Assembly (NCBI GenBank): GCA_024516155.1
Contig: JAJJXM010000002.1
Location: forward strand, 1,426,001 to 1,490,000
Reading direction: 5' to 3'
Source: Pyronema omphalodes
Taxonomy: Eukaryota > Ascomycota > Pezizomycetes > Pezizales > Pyronemataceae
DNA length: 64,000 nt
Both the position numbers and the translations under genes were made by a program. The notes under the pieces were generated by a model that had not been told where the DNA came from, did not search any database, and worked only from the letters and a program-made list of their open reading frames with translations. Below are positions 1-11,451 of the stretch, in pieces. How positions within the stretch are numbered: position 1 is the first letter of the stretch; the number at the start of each line of letters is the position of its first letter.

Positions 1-330
1 AGATAGTCATGACGTCACATTATCGGCGAATAAGAGATGCATAGCACCTTTGGAGATGGTCTTAAAGTGTAGTTCAGGTTGTCATAACTTTGAAAAATAT
101 TTCTACGGTGAAAATTTATATCAAAACCTCACGAAATTCAAAGTCCTGAAAAAAGATCTACATCCCGCCTAAACACCAAAGCCCTAGAAGGATAGTTCCC
201 GTCGCACCGTCGTTAGTTAAAATTTAATTCAGCCTTATATCTCTTAACTGCATGCGATGGCTTTGCCACCTCCACAGATTCCCCTGAAACCTCGCCCATC
301 TCTACAGTCACTCGCTATCACTTGACGACA
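1..330. other. 5' flank of the D-amino-acid oxidase gene
   Basis: There is no coding signal here. The stretch lies directly upstream of the first ATG of the oxidase-like gene and probably holds its promoter and leader. The one clear motif is the palindrome TGACGTCA near the left edge. The gene or sequence further left is cut off by the window. Confidence 0.5.
10..17. promoter_or_regulatory. CRE-type palindrome TGACGTCA
   Basis: A perfect 8-bp TGACGTCA lies about 314 bp upstream of the oxidase start codon. Fungal bZIP factors of the ATF/CREB class bind this sequence. Function here is inferred only from position, since an 8-mer can occur by chance. Confidence 0.25.
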
Positions 331-1634
331 ATGAATACGATAAAGCAGAATACGAAACCCCATATCGCCGTGGTTGGGTAAGCTTCGTCTCCAGTCCCCG
401 TCTCCGGCTCTTCTACACAGCTACCTACGTCTCTACTACATCCCTATGCCCAAGCTCTCCCCCTCGTCCCCTCCACTACCACAACTGCCATCCCCAATCA
501 CCAAACTAACATGTCCATAGCGCCGGCGTCATAGGCCTCGAAACCGCTCTTCAACTACTCACCCTCGGGCACCCCGTGACGATAATAGCCGCGCACTTCC
601 CCGGCTCCAGCAGCATCGACTACACCTCTCCAGCCGCTGGTGCTCACTGGCGCACCCAATCCGACGACCTTTTTATCCGACACTGCGACGCAGTTACCTA
701 TCTTTCCTGGCTATCACTATTCTCACCGTCACCTTCTTCAACGCACTCCGAAATCACCGCCTTTCTTTCAACACCCGACGCATTAGCAGTCACCGCCGAG
801 ACCGGATTAGCATTACACCCCGCAGTTGGGTATACCGAACTAGAAGGGGAGGATTTAAGTGAAGTATGGTGGCGGGATTTAGTACTAGACTTCCGGGTGC
901 TGCGAGATGATGAATTACCCGCTGGCTGCAAAAGTGGTGTAAGCTACACGACTTTCGCAATTGATCCGAACCAGTATCTTCGTTACCTACTCGCAAAATG
1001 CGAGGCTCTCGGCGTAAAAACAATTCGGAGGAAAATCAGCTCTTTGGGTGAGGTCTACACTCTGCCGGGCCTGGAGAGGATAGCGGCAGTTGTTAATAGC
1101 ACTGGTATGGGGGCGCGGGAATTAGCAGGGGATATAACGGTGTATCCAATTAAAGGACAGACGGTGTTGGTGAAGGGAGAGTGTAAGAAGATTGTGTTCC
1201 GGCAAACCAAAGAGGGGTGGCAGGATGCTGTTCTCTTACGCCCTGGAGTGGGGACAATATTGGGGGTTAGTAAGGATAAGGGGGATTGGACGGATGGAGA
1301 GGACAAAGCTACGACTCAGTGGATATTGGAGAGAAGTGCTAAGCTGGCGCCGGAGCTGATGAAGGATGGCGCCTTTGAAATTATCGGGGTGAATGTTGGG
1401 AGACGACCGGCTAGGGAGGGAGGAATTCGGGTTGAGATTGAAAAAATAGGGGATCAGGTAGTGCTGCATCATTATGGGCATGGAGGTGTTGGGTGGGTTC
1501 TCCAAAGAATAGGTCTGGGAAAGGTTGGACGGAAGAAGCTGACGTCACTTAGATTTCAAACCTCGATCGGATCAGCAGAAACGGCAGTAAAGACATTATT
1601 AATGCATCTCTCCGGGGTAAAAAGTAAACTATGA
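331..1634 (+). CDS. D-amino-acid oxidase-like FAD enzyme, peroxisomal
   Basis: Predicted exons are 331-377, 521-1492 and 1553-1634, giving 366 aa. Splicing of exon 1 to exon 2 restores the FAD-binding Rossmann loop VVGAGVIGLE, which the longest uninterrupted frame (ATG at 576) lacks, so the start was set at 331. Further family marks are the PIKGQTVLVKG strand, the VGRRPAREGG stretch and the C-terminal HYGHGGVG loop followed by SIGSAETAVK. Enzymes of this family oxidatively deaminate D-amino acids to 2-oxo acids, ammonia and hydrogen peroxide. The protein ends in SKL, the canonical type-1 peroxisomal signal, which fits a peroxide-producing enzyme. The second intron (1493-1552) is exactly 60 nt with no in-frame stop, so intron retention would only insert 20 residues. 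Its removal gives the family-like GVGFQTSIGSA. D-aspartate oxidase is the main alternative and substrate cannot be told from sequence. The gene is convergent with the next one, with stop codons about 110 bp apart. Confidence 0.85.
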
Positions 1635-1743
1635 TACATTCACAAAGAAATCTTGGTATAAGTATGGTATATCCAAATCCAATGCAACTCATTTCTTGAT
1701 CCACCTGATCCATTTCTTCGAATCCTCCCTTATCATTCATCCA

Positions 1744-3277
1744 TTAAATAAGTTTCGCTTCAATCTTGAGTCCTGCTCTGTCTAGGAGACGGAAAAGTTC
1801 CGGGGATGCCAAAGTTGCGGGGGTTAGAATACCGCCTCCGAGCTGTGCTGCGAGAGTGTCGGTGCTGTAGAGAATACTGTTGGCGGCTTGAACCATACAG
1901 AGCGCTGTGAGAGAATAGGGATCAATTGTGCTCTGTACGGTGACCAAGGCTTTGCGGGGGTTCTCGCTGCCGTCGTCTGCTATCGCTACTCCACGCCATT
2001 CTACACGGTGACCACGACGAGCCTCTTCAGTGGGTCCTTGTCCCTCTCCGGGGTGGAAAAATTTCCGGGCGAGCCATCTAAGACTATCAGTAGCTGACGT
2101 AAAAAGATCCAGGGGAAGACTGACCTTAAAGGCGCAAATAAAGGAACAATAACGATAACCTTCATGATGATAAACCAGATGATCGCCGAAACCCAATTCG
2201 AAACCCGCTGGTACTCCTTCCACGTAAAGTCCTGTCCGTAGTAGTTACCCTCATCCATGAGGCCCCAACTGCGGAAGACAATTGCTCTATCACCGGTATT
2301 GTAGGCCCATGAGGTTAATATTCCAAGGTGTTCATCTCTGATAACCGGTGAACGGAAAGGCTGTTCGGGGCCTGGTTTTATGGGGGATAACGCATCGAAT
2401 GCCGACGATTCGTGAAGCTCTTGTAGGGTAGCGTGTTCGAATACCGTCATCGTAGTCTGTATCGCGCCAGTCAGCAGCGCGTCTAAGCGAGTGCGCGTAT
2501 ATGTCTCACCTCAAAAGTACCACCGCTGACATTTGCCCTGCATCTATGTTAATATGCGCACCCATGTGGTGGATAAGGTAGGAAATAACCGTACTTGAGA
2601 TCATGAACCGCAAATGTGACATCGGAAACACCGCATCCGAGCTCATCGCGGATGCATTTAACCAGGGCATATGTTCCTAGATCTAGCGGGGCAGACTCGA
2701 ATCCACACTGGGGAATGATCTAGTAGACTGTTAGAAGCTGCCTAAAAGGGTTGCAGTTTTGACATGCGCGTGGAGGTCTGTCGGTATCCATACAATTGCT
2801 TTCCGGTTCTTAGCGGTTTTATGGCAACGCTTAATCATTTCGTAAACCCAGGGGAATTCGCCGGTACAATCGACATAATGGGTTCCGTATACAGCGCAAG
2901 CTTCAATAACTCCTGTTCCATATTTGATAAAGGGGCCGACGGTGGATATGAGAAGTCTTGTTGAAGAAGCCAGCTGTTCGAGTGAGAATTCTGTGAGGTC
3001 TGCAATGAAGATTTCTGTTGTTTCTTAGCAAGACTAGCTTATACATAGCGACCACAAAGTCACAAATTATGGGATACGCACGGACAGGAGTCCTGTCTGG
3101 AAACCGCCGATTATAGTCTTGAGCCAAAAGCGCAAGCTTCTGTGGAGAGCGCCCAGCAATAGCCCATTTCAAGGTCGATGGTGTTCCCTGTAGAACTTGT
3201 TCGCTGGTAAGCTTGCCGGTATATCCTGTAGCTCCGAAGACCACGAGGTCGAATTTTCGAGGGCGGCGCTCCGTCAT
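1744..3277 (-). CDS. saccharopine dehydrogenase-like oxidoreductase
   Basis: Six predicted exons read on the minus strand: 3277-3082, 3014-2794, 2719-2595, 2537-2510, 2456-2125 and 2083-1744. They join in frame to 413 aa, the usual length of the SCCPDH/YNR075-type family. The N-terminus FDLVVFGATGYTGKL is an NAD(P)-binding Rossmann fold, followed by STVGPFIKYG, YVDCTGE, the IIPQCGFES motif and SGGT. A hydrophobic stretch (WVSAIIWFIIMKVIVIV) precedes FHPGEGQGP, as in the membrane- or lipid-droplet-associated members. The actual substrate of this family is not established and true saccharopine dehydrogenase activity should not be assumed. The fifth intron, 41 nt, is very short and is the least certain boundary. 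Exon 4 is only 28 nt. The gene shares a divergent intergenic region with the UTP16-like gene. Confidence 0.85.
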
Positions 3278-4306
3278 TGCGAATTCTGTTCCTTGGGGAT
3301 GGCGAAAGGATTCGAAGGAAGTTGTGGATGAACACGGGTCGGTACAGGTGGGCTTTTTGACACTAAAGCTGTTAACTGGGACGCAAGGGCAAGGTTCCTA
3401 GATGTAACACAACGCTAATCCCCACCGGGTGGGAACCCTAACCCTATTGGAGACACTCCATCGCAACAATTGTCATGGGATTGTGGACGCCGGAGGATGA
3501 CGATGACAATATGCAGGGATAAAAAAGACGATAGGAACTGTTTCAGATCCTCGCTAAACGGTTTGATATCGTGGTGATTATACGGTGCCATTGGATGGAA
3601 ACTGTAACTCAGTGTCCGGATGAATACCACAACTCCGGGCAAGTCATGAAAGGAAATATGCAGTGTATGCCAGATCTTCAATGCAAAACTCGATTGAATG
3701 GTTTGAGAAGTGTCTCAAGTTGCACTTCTCCAGGGACTAGCCCGATGAGGTTTTACAATAAAAATCCATGAAAATTGACCGGACTCCGAATTGGTTCCAT
3801 CCGGTGGGTTTCAATGGGTGTTTAAGGAAGTCTGCCCGGGCGTGCGTCCCAAATATGATACTCGGACGACATAGCGGTGTTGTCCATGAGGTTCAGTGGA
3901 ATTAGCCGCGTTTAACTCGCTTCGTTGATGAGCGTGAGCAACGCGACGCGTACGCGCAGAAATCGAAGTGAGAGCGACAGCTAACTACGTCATATCGGCG
4001 TCTTAGCTTCAATTCTTTGGATACCAGGGTGGTGCACCATTGCCTTTTCATTAACCTCTACACTACCACTGATAATTTAAATCCAACAGTATCATGATCG
4101 ATTGTTATATCTAGAAACGAGGGTTATATAATTTTAAAGTGTAGTTTCGGTCTCGTCGACTCAGTGGGGTAGTCTAAAAATACCCGACACATGCGCAGAA
4201 GACTGTCCAGGGTTAGCTTGCCAAGATTTCCTGTCGACACGAAAAATAGTTTTTCAATTGCGACTTTCAACGCCTATACCACACGAAAAAACACGTTCTT
4301 TCAACA
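3278..4306. other. divergent intergenic region
   Basis: About 1 kb lies between the oxidoreductase (minus) and the UTP16-like gene (plus) and presumably holds both promoters. It includes a short perfect palindrome CCCACCGGGTGGG near 3421, two adjacent telomere-like CCCTAA units beside it, and a pyrimidine-poor AT-rich stretch before 4300. No convincing coding frame is present. Confidence 0.5.
3434..3446. promoter_or_regulatory. telobox-like AACCCTAACCCTA
   Basis: Two tandem CCCTAA units lie in the shared upstream region of a ribosome-biogenesis gene. In yeasts Tbf1 and related factors bind AACCCTAA near ribosome-biogenesis and snoRNA genes. The motif is about 860 bp from the UTP16-like start but only about 160 bp from the oxidoreductase start, so its target is uncertain. 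Confidence 0.25.
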
Positions 4307-5397
4307 ATGGCGCCCACAACGCGAAACCGCAGCAAGACAACATCCGCGCCTGCCCCTGCTGCAGCGCCGGTAAAGACTACCAAAGCGGCCGCTCAAAAGA
4401 CCGCCAAAAAAGCTACGGCGCCCGCCAAAAAGGCACCTGCGAAGAAGACCAGTGTCGCTAAACCCGCAGCAAAGAAGACCGAGGAAGTCGCTGAACCCGA
4501 ACAGAAGAAGGGACATGTCAAATTCGATAGCGACGACGAGGGTGATGCGGAGGAGCCTGTTGTTGTAAAGGCAGATGCTGAGAAGAAGGAGCAGCCTGAG
4601 GCTGAGGAGAACTCAGAGGACGAGGATTCTGATGATGAGGCACCCGAGACTGTCACTGCAAGCTCCGGAAAGGAGGCTGCGAAGAAGAAGGAGGAAGAGG
4701 CCAAGAAGGCAATTGAAGCGTATACAGCCCCAACTACACAAGCTCTTGTTATGCATGCATTGTACCTTGGGTTCTTAACTAACAACTATTCAGTCAGGAA
4801 GAGGCCACTAGGCAGAAGCGGAAAAGAAGAGAGGAGGTTCTAAAGGAGCAGAAGGCGGATGCACGCAAACGACGAAAGGTTGTTGAGGAACCAGCTGCCA
4901 AAACTACCGAGACCAAAGACAGCGACGACGAAGCCGAGAATAACGCAACCGCTGTTGTACCTAAATCGAAGGATGCCAAGGCACCTGCTCTGCTACCTAC
5001 GGCTCTTTTGGAGCGGATAGGTGACCGGCCTAGCCAACACACGCGCCTTGACTCGGATGACGAATCTGAGGCCGACGAAGAGGAGGATGATTTTGGTGAT
5101 ATGGAGGGACTCGATGGTATTGAGGGTGCAGGTATTCCGGCAGAGATCCTCAAGATGTTGAAGAAGGAGAAGGAGAATGAAAAGAGACAGGAGAGGAAAG
5201 TAAAGCAGGCGGAGACAAAGAAGGGACCCGTAACAGTAAAAGTCATCAGGGATGATGCCAAGATGCGAAAGATACTACCGCCACCATCAAATAAGAAGGA
5301 GCAGAATACTAAACACTCCTGGCTGGCTGGAAGAGGACAGGTCCGAAGAAAAGCAGTAGGCCCTGCCTTAGGAATGCGTGCTTTTGCAAAGAAGTAA
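4307..5397 (+). CDS. UTP16: UTP16/Bud21-like U3 snoRNP-associated protein
   Basis: Exons 4307-4719 and 4794-5397 give 338 aa. The 74-nt intron has a CTAAC branch site and its removal joins two charged helical segments in frame. The N-terminal 80 residues are Ala/Lys/Pro-rich and histone-H1-like, followed by acidic Asp/Glu/Ser blocks and a Lys/Arg-rich coil, typical of nucleolar proteins. The diagnostic part is C-terminal: LLPTALLERIG, a VTVKVI strand, then KHSWLAGRGQVRR and a short basic end AFAKK. This matches the layout of the fungal Utp16 family (TKxxWLxGR-type end), a component of the 90S pre-ribosome/SSU processome that associates with U3 snoRNA during 18S rRNA maturation. Low-complexity composition limits certainty. 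A generic nucleolar protein is the alternative. Confidence 0.7.
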
Positions 5398-8093
5398 TTC
5401 AAAAGAGGGTTTAATGAAATGTATTAGAGCTAGCAGAGTGGGAATAAAAATTTATAAGTATTCCATATTTTGTATTTTGATATGCTTGTTAAAGTGGATA
5501 TCAACTACATCAGTGAGTCTGAAGGTACGTAAATAAATGTTCAGTGCCTGAGTACATACGGATGTTTTCGAGATATATAACGAACCCTCCCCCATAGCGC
5601 CTCATTCTACACCTTGTACTCCTGTAGAAAATATTATGTTATGCCAGTGATTCTTTGAGTTGATCTTGTGATGGGGTTTTCTTTGGTTGGACCCGACCGC
5701 TTATTGGGGATAGCCGATTATAGCGATAGGGTTGGGATTAATTCATAATTCACAAAGAAGTAAATTACATCTGCATTTCACAGTACTCATCTACACTCTC
5801 GTATCAATGATGCAGTCTATTGACGATTGTCTGAGCCTTTCAGGTATTTACGCATGTGTAAGTACGCCCACCAATTCCACACATAAATTTCATAACACGC
5901 AAAATTACGGCCAGCCAATCTTCATGGAGGAAGCTATCTACACAGGATTCTAGTCAGCGGATCATATACCCAGAAACGGATTGTCCAACAGCTCGAACTT
6001 AATTTAACGTTTGGTGAGAGTGCCGCAAGGTATCGTGAGAAACTATATACCTACATTCAACAATACAGTCAATTAACTTATCGATAACAGCCTCATGCCA
6101 AGGCGTTATTGGGTTGTGCACCATTGTACTTGGAGGATGCCTTAGGTACCGCGCACTTCATATATCTCGGACATAAAAAGGCTAGAAGCACAGCTCAGGA
6201 GTTTTCCTGAGGAGTGAGGGTACAACAGCGACGTTGAGATAGTCAGTTTAACCATAATCATCAAAATATATGCGGTGCTTCATAAAAGGAAGTTATGTTG
6301 GTATTTTGCGTTGTATCATATTATGGGACAAAAATCAGGTGCAGTGATACAGGCGAGCGCTGGACTTACCCTTGCGAGTGTGAGTAGAAGGGCCGGGAGG
6401 CTGGAACATAACTTGTTAGCGTAAGGTACAATTAGCGCGCGGTTGACAATTAGCATACGCGCTAAGTATCAAATCGATAGTGGTGTAGCAAACAATCAAG
6501 GCAGAAAAATAACATCTACGTTCCCAAGACAAGAGGATTTGTTTGGCTTTATCAATCAGTCATGAGAAATTTTGATGTGAATTGGTTAGGAGATGTTATA
6601 TGTGATATCTTTGTTTAGGTTTAATTTTTCGAGTCCGACCAGATTATGGAACCCACATTTTCCTTATAAGACCTACGTTTTCACTTGCATCAAACTGAGA
6701 GAGGAAAAAAGATGTAGGATCTTTCAAGAGCTTCAAGATAGGATATCGAACTTTTTTGTACCTTTGGCTCTATAGCTATCGAGACATGGAATTCATCTAG
6801 CGACCCTTACCAGCCATGTTTTATTACAATCACCAAGATTACAAACGCACTACTGTATTATCTAAAATAGAAAAATCTGCCGTACAGAACAAGCCCTCAG
6901 CACGTCAATACTGACCAGATATTTTTCCAACGAGGGAGTATAGGGGAGATGGTCAGTCGAAAGCTATGTGTTTTTTATTTATTTATTCAATTGTCGTAAA
7001 TAACCATGAATGTTGCTGAAATCATAAAACACGCAGCCCAGAAACAATAATCAAAGCTCGACAAGTTCAGTAATATGTTGGGCTCAATGACCTGTTCAAC
7101 TCCGTGTTGCATACACTGAAGATACCATAGCATTGGTGGTATGCTGGTTTTAAAAATGAAGATGGTCAGATTGCGAGCTTATGCTGTTTTGATACTTTTT
7201 GTACAAAGGGACTTGTAACTGTGTGTTTGGATGTTTCTTGTTGCGTGTATTTTCCTTTGTTCAGTTTGTTCTAGAATGTGACGGAAGGATCTGGGATATT
7301 ATTTTCGGGCAGAGCTCCCAAGCATAAATACCTGCTCTCTGTCCCGCAAATAAATAGAAATAAATACAATTATTTTGTCTTATGGTTATCCCCTACAATT
7401 GAGTGTTACAATTCCACAACTGCCCCACTTTTCGTTCTTCTCTTTCTGTGCAGAAATAGCTGACCAGTATTTAGGTCGTACACTATTGACCAGCGATCAC
7501 TCGCGCTTCAGCTGGGTCTCTAGATGTAACGTCTTTCCCAGCTGATACCGAGGGGTGCCTCTGTCTATACATATGAAGTTAGAAAACAATCAGTTGCGTG
7601 CAAATCGCCGCAGCACTAAGAACCACTGCTGCAACATCTCCAAGTTCTTCTAGAGACTCTAGAAACCGTAAACGGAGCTAATGAGTCATGTCTACGGCGC
7701 CTATACGATACTCTCAGCTGAATCCGGACAGCGGATATGTATGAGGCTAACTATATATTAAGCCAATTATAGAGAAAAAATGTACATAAGTCGCGTTTGC
7801 GTTTAACTGCAAATGGAAATATTGGGGTCTTGGCAAGGATGAGTTCGAGAAGTACTATGTAGTTCGGGTGCCAACGATGCAATGTTTGTGTAACATACTC
7901 TGAGCCTCATACGACCCCTCATCTGTGGGCAGTGTTGGGGTAAACCATATCTTCCTCGAAGTTTTCTTCACCTACATTACGGCTCACGTCTAACATACAC
8001 TCGCGCATGGTCATCGCTACAATCCCCCATTAAGGTTCCGCAAAATCTCAAATCAAGAACCGTAAGTCACGAGACTCAACGAACGTATCCGAA
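5398..8093. other. AT-rich intergenic region
   Basis: About 2.7 kb lies between the UTP16-like gene and the RBR ligase. The longest frames are under 75 codons and show no family likeness. A small hairpin with CAGCTGGG/CCCAGCTG arms lies near 7520-7550. No tRNA, rRNA or transposon was recognised. Confidence 0.5.
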
Positions 8094-11000
8094 ATGTCAC
8101 GACCACCCAAAGCCTGTCACCTCTATCGGCAAGGGTTCTGCCGCTTCGGTGACTCGTGCATCTTTTCACACGAAATCATTCAATCACCCTCGGTTGCTCC
8201 AACTGTCGCAGGCCCTTCATCCGATGCTCTTTCCCATGGCGTAAACGATGGCTCAAATACTGTGAAACATACCCAACGACGCCCTAACCCCCACCGCAAC
8301 GGCCGCAAAAACCCCCAGGCCCAAAATACAAATAATGCACCAAGTTCGGCCGCCTCTACAGATAATGGCGAGAGAATTACAGCAGCAAGAAGAGCACCGA
8401 AGAATGCTCGAAACCTTACAGCAGCCAACTTGGCAATACACATTTCTAATGTTACACCGAACCCCATCCCACAACAACCAAAACACATGCCAGGCAATGA
8501 CAATAAAGCCACCAAAAATCCCCGTAGACCGAAGAAGAATCCAGGAAGAAAAGAAAACCCTGAGGAACAGCTTGTTCCAAAATCAATTGAACCGAAAGAA
8601 CGCGGTTCTGCTCAACAGGGTCCTGCAAATTCTAACCACCAAAAGAAAGGTGCTGGGAGAGGTAATAAGAAACCCGAAAATAACGCCAGCTCTCGGAAAG
8701 GCCAGGCACAGAATCCCCAAAAGTTACACCAGGTTGCCACACCAGCTGCCAAGTCCCCTACTGTCAGAATTGAGGAGGAGGTTGAAAGGCTACTTAACAC
8801 TGCAGTTCCCGAGAAAGAAAGGGAAGAAAACGATAAAGTAAGAGATAAATCACATTTCTTTCATCATCTTTTTATATTCAACTCAATGAGAATCACTAAC
8901 ACTACATTTATAGCCTCAAGAATTCGGTCCAATTTGTGTACAGTCAGAAAGGTTCATGGGAAACGGCCGTATCGTAACTTATGGACCAGGTTTTGCAGTT
9001 AAATCCATCATTTTATCCTATGATGCTAGCCCGACGATAATCCTTGAAGGCCTCCCGGTTGCAAATACCAGACAACATATCCGGCAGATATTCGAGCCCC
9101 TGTGGCAGACATTTGAAGAGGGACAACAAGATTTCACGATTCATCAAATTACCAAAGGGAACAAACAACAAGCAACAGTTCATTTTCAGACAGTCAGAAT
9201 AGCCACTGCTGTTCTCGAATGGCTGAATACTCGCCAGGATATCCATGCTTTCAAACATCAGTTTTTGCGCCCTGTTCACTACAGTGAATATACCGCACAG
9301 ATTGAGCTCCATTGGTACCTTCCCTCCAGGGCTGCTAGAGTATGGTTTGTCAGCTCAGAGCAGATGACTGCCGCACTGAATAAAGCGCGGTCGGGCGAAG
9401 GAATTTTCGGGAATCGCAGAACGAAACCGTTGCCCCAAACACCAAGACCTAGAGCACCTACTCAGTATGCCCTTCTGTACGTTGGACTGGACCATGACTG
9501 TACCGAGGAAGAGCTAAGAGCTTCCATTGGCGATATGCATTCCCTGGCATGGCAGCCTGCGAAAACAACAGCTAGTGGCGAAGACATTATCAACTACGTA
9601 CGAAGCCTTTTCGACGGGATTACTCTTAAGGAATTCAAAGTTCTCTCAAAAGCAAAGGATCCAAAGCAGCGGGCTATTGTGGAGTTTTATACTACAAATG
9701 TAGCAGAGGAGGTCTACGAACGATTAATCAAGGATAAACATGATTTCCTTGGAGGTCCGGGTACTTTGAAAATAGAGGCGGTTAATTACATGGCAACTTT
9801 TAGAATCCCACAGGATATATGGAAAGTTCTAAAGACGGATATCCAGGACCTAGAAGAAGATATGAAGAAATTAGGCGAAAACCGCGCGAAACTCGGCCGC
9901 ATTACAGAATCCGCCGCACAGTTTATACATGTGCGCGTTGTCGGAAAAGATCGACACAACGTTTTTTTATTGAGAAATTCAATCCAGAAACTACTTTATG
10001 GCGAGACAACATTCCAAGAGTATGGAAAGCGTCTTTGGAATTCTAAAATTTCCCATGACAGCGGCCGCGTTCTGCATAATATTCAAGCTATTGCCAATGC
10101 TGTTATCCACCATGATCCCTGGAACCAATTTACAACGATTTTTTGCTCTCCCCAAAACCTTGAACGAGCTAAACAGAGTTTAAAAAATCAGTACGATCTG
10201 CTTCTCAATCAGTCGAACGACATACCGGTCAATTACAACAACCTTAGCCTACCCAGAATAGCCGCGGTAATTGCACACTATGGTTCAGATAAGGCATCCT
10301 ACGATCCAGAAAGACAGATATTGAAGGTTTCCTGTTCTCCTGCAGAGCTCTCAAAGGTTCGTCAACTACTGGGTGACCCCAGTAAGGCTCGACCGAAGAG
10401 ACTGGATAAGGGAAAACAGAATGCCATAATTGACGTAGATTGTTTAATCTGTCTCGAAACCGCCGAAACCCCGGTAAAGGACAGTTGTGGTCATATGTAT
10501 TGCACCGAATGTTTGCAGAACTACTTCAATTCTACTCTTGACACCCGTCGATTTCCAATCAGCTGTATTGGTGAAAACTGCAACGCTCCTTTCTCATTCG
10601 AATTTATCCACTCGCTTTTATCTCAGGCGGATATCGACAAAATTCTGCGAACTGCTTGTGACGTTTACGTCCAACAGAATCCGGACAAGTATCGTTATTG
10701 CCCTATTGCAGACTGTGGGTCTGTCTATGCTACACCCAATGCAAACGAAACTACCGGAAACGTTTTCAATTGCCAGAATTGCTTTTCCACCTTATGCACC
10801 GCCTGCAACACCGAAGCGCACAAGAACCAGACATGCCTGGAGTACCAAATCTCGATCAACCCCGAGCTGGATCAGCAAATGTTCGAGAGATGGAAGGGAG
10901 GAGCAAATGTCAAGAATTGTCCAAGAGAGGGATGTTTAGCAACGATTGAAAAGAACGAGGGATGTGAGCATATGCATTGTGTATTATGCAACACGCACTT

Positions 11001-11451
11001 TTGTTGGATGTGTTTATGGATCGGAGCGAGCGGAAACGCGGTATACGAACACGTCAGTACTTGTGTTCCGGATGTTAGGGATGCTGGACGCGTGGAGGTC
11101 GAAGAGGTGAGGGAATTCCCGGAAAGGCAGTTTGAATTTATACCTCTCCACGGGCGTGTCGGGTGGCCTCAGCTTCTCGTCCAGGAGAGAGAAAACATGG
11201 AGAGAATAAACCGTCAGCGTGCCGAGCGGGATCGCATTTTGGACCAGGAGAGAGAAAATATGGCGAGAATAAACCGTCAGCGTGCCGAGCGGGAGCGTAT
11301 TTTGAACCAGGAGAGAGAGGAGAGAGAGACGAGAGAAAGGAATTTGCGGAGATTCGTAGACCAATATGAGCGCGAGCGTGTGCTACGTGAGCAGCGCCAG
11401 CAACGTGAACGTGCACAGGCTCAAGAGCAAGGGTTTTGTACCGTCATGTAA
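8094..11451 (+). CDS. RBR-type E3 ubiquitin ligase with CCCH finger and CaaX-like end
   Basis: Exons 8094-8837 and 8914-11451 give 1093 aa. The intron ends in-frame before PQEFGPICVQSE. Domains in order: a CCCH zinc finger (C8-x7-C16-x5-C22-x3-H26); a basic Asn/Gln/Lys-rich linker to about residue 245; RRM-like segments beginning near PTIILEGLPV and LLYVGLDHD; RING1 from C758 (CLICLE...DSCGHMYC); an in-between-RING domain; and RING2 from about 917 with NEGCEHMHC, where C932 is the likely thioester-forming cysteine. A charged coiled coil with two near-identical 22-residue units follows, and the protein ends in CTVM. Family knowledge: RBR ligases take ubiquitin onto the RING2 cysteine before passing it to substrate. 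The CCCH and RRM-like parts suggest an RNA- or ribosome-linked substrate, which is inference. The terminal CTVM fits a farnesylation CaaX box, so the ligase may be membrane-tethered. Confidence 0.85.
11180..11312 (+). repeat. 66-bp direct repeat inside the RBR ligase coding region
   Basis: Two almost identical 66-bp units lie head to tail, each coding for QERENMxRINRQRAERxRIL, with a partial third. The unit is 22 codons, so copy-number change would keep the frame and lengthen or shorten the coiled coil before the CaaX-like end. Confidence 0.8.

Noticed and set aside
576..1634. ATG at 576 as the start of the D-amino-acid oxidase
   Set aside because: It lacks the FAD-binding GxGxxG loop. An upstream exon at 331-377 with a good GTAAGC donor restores it.
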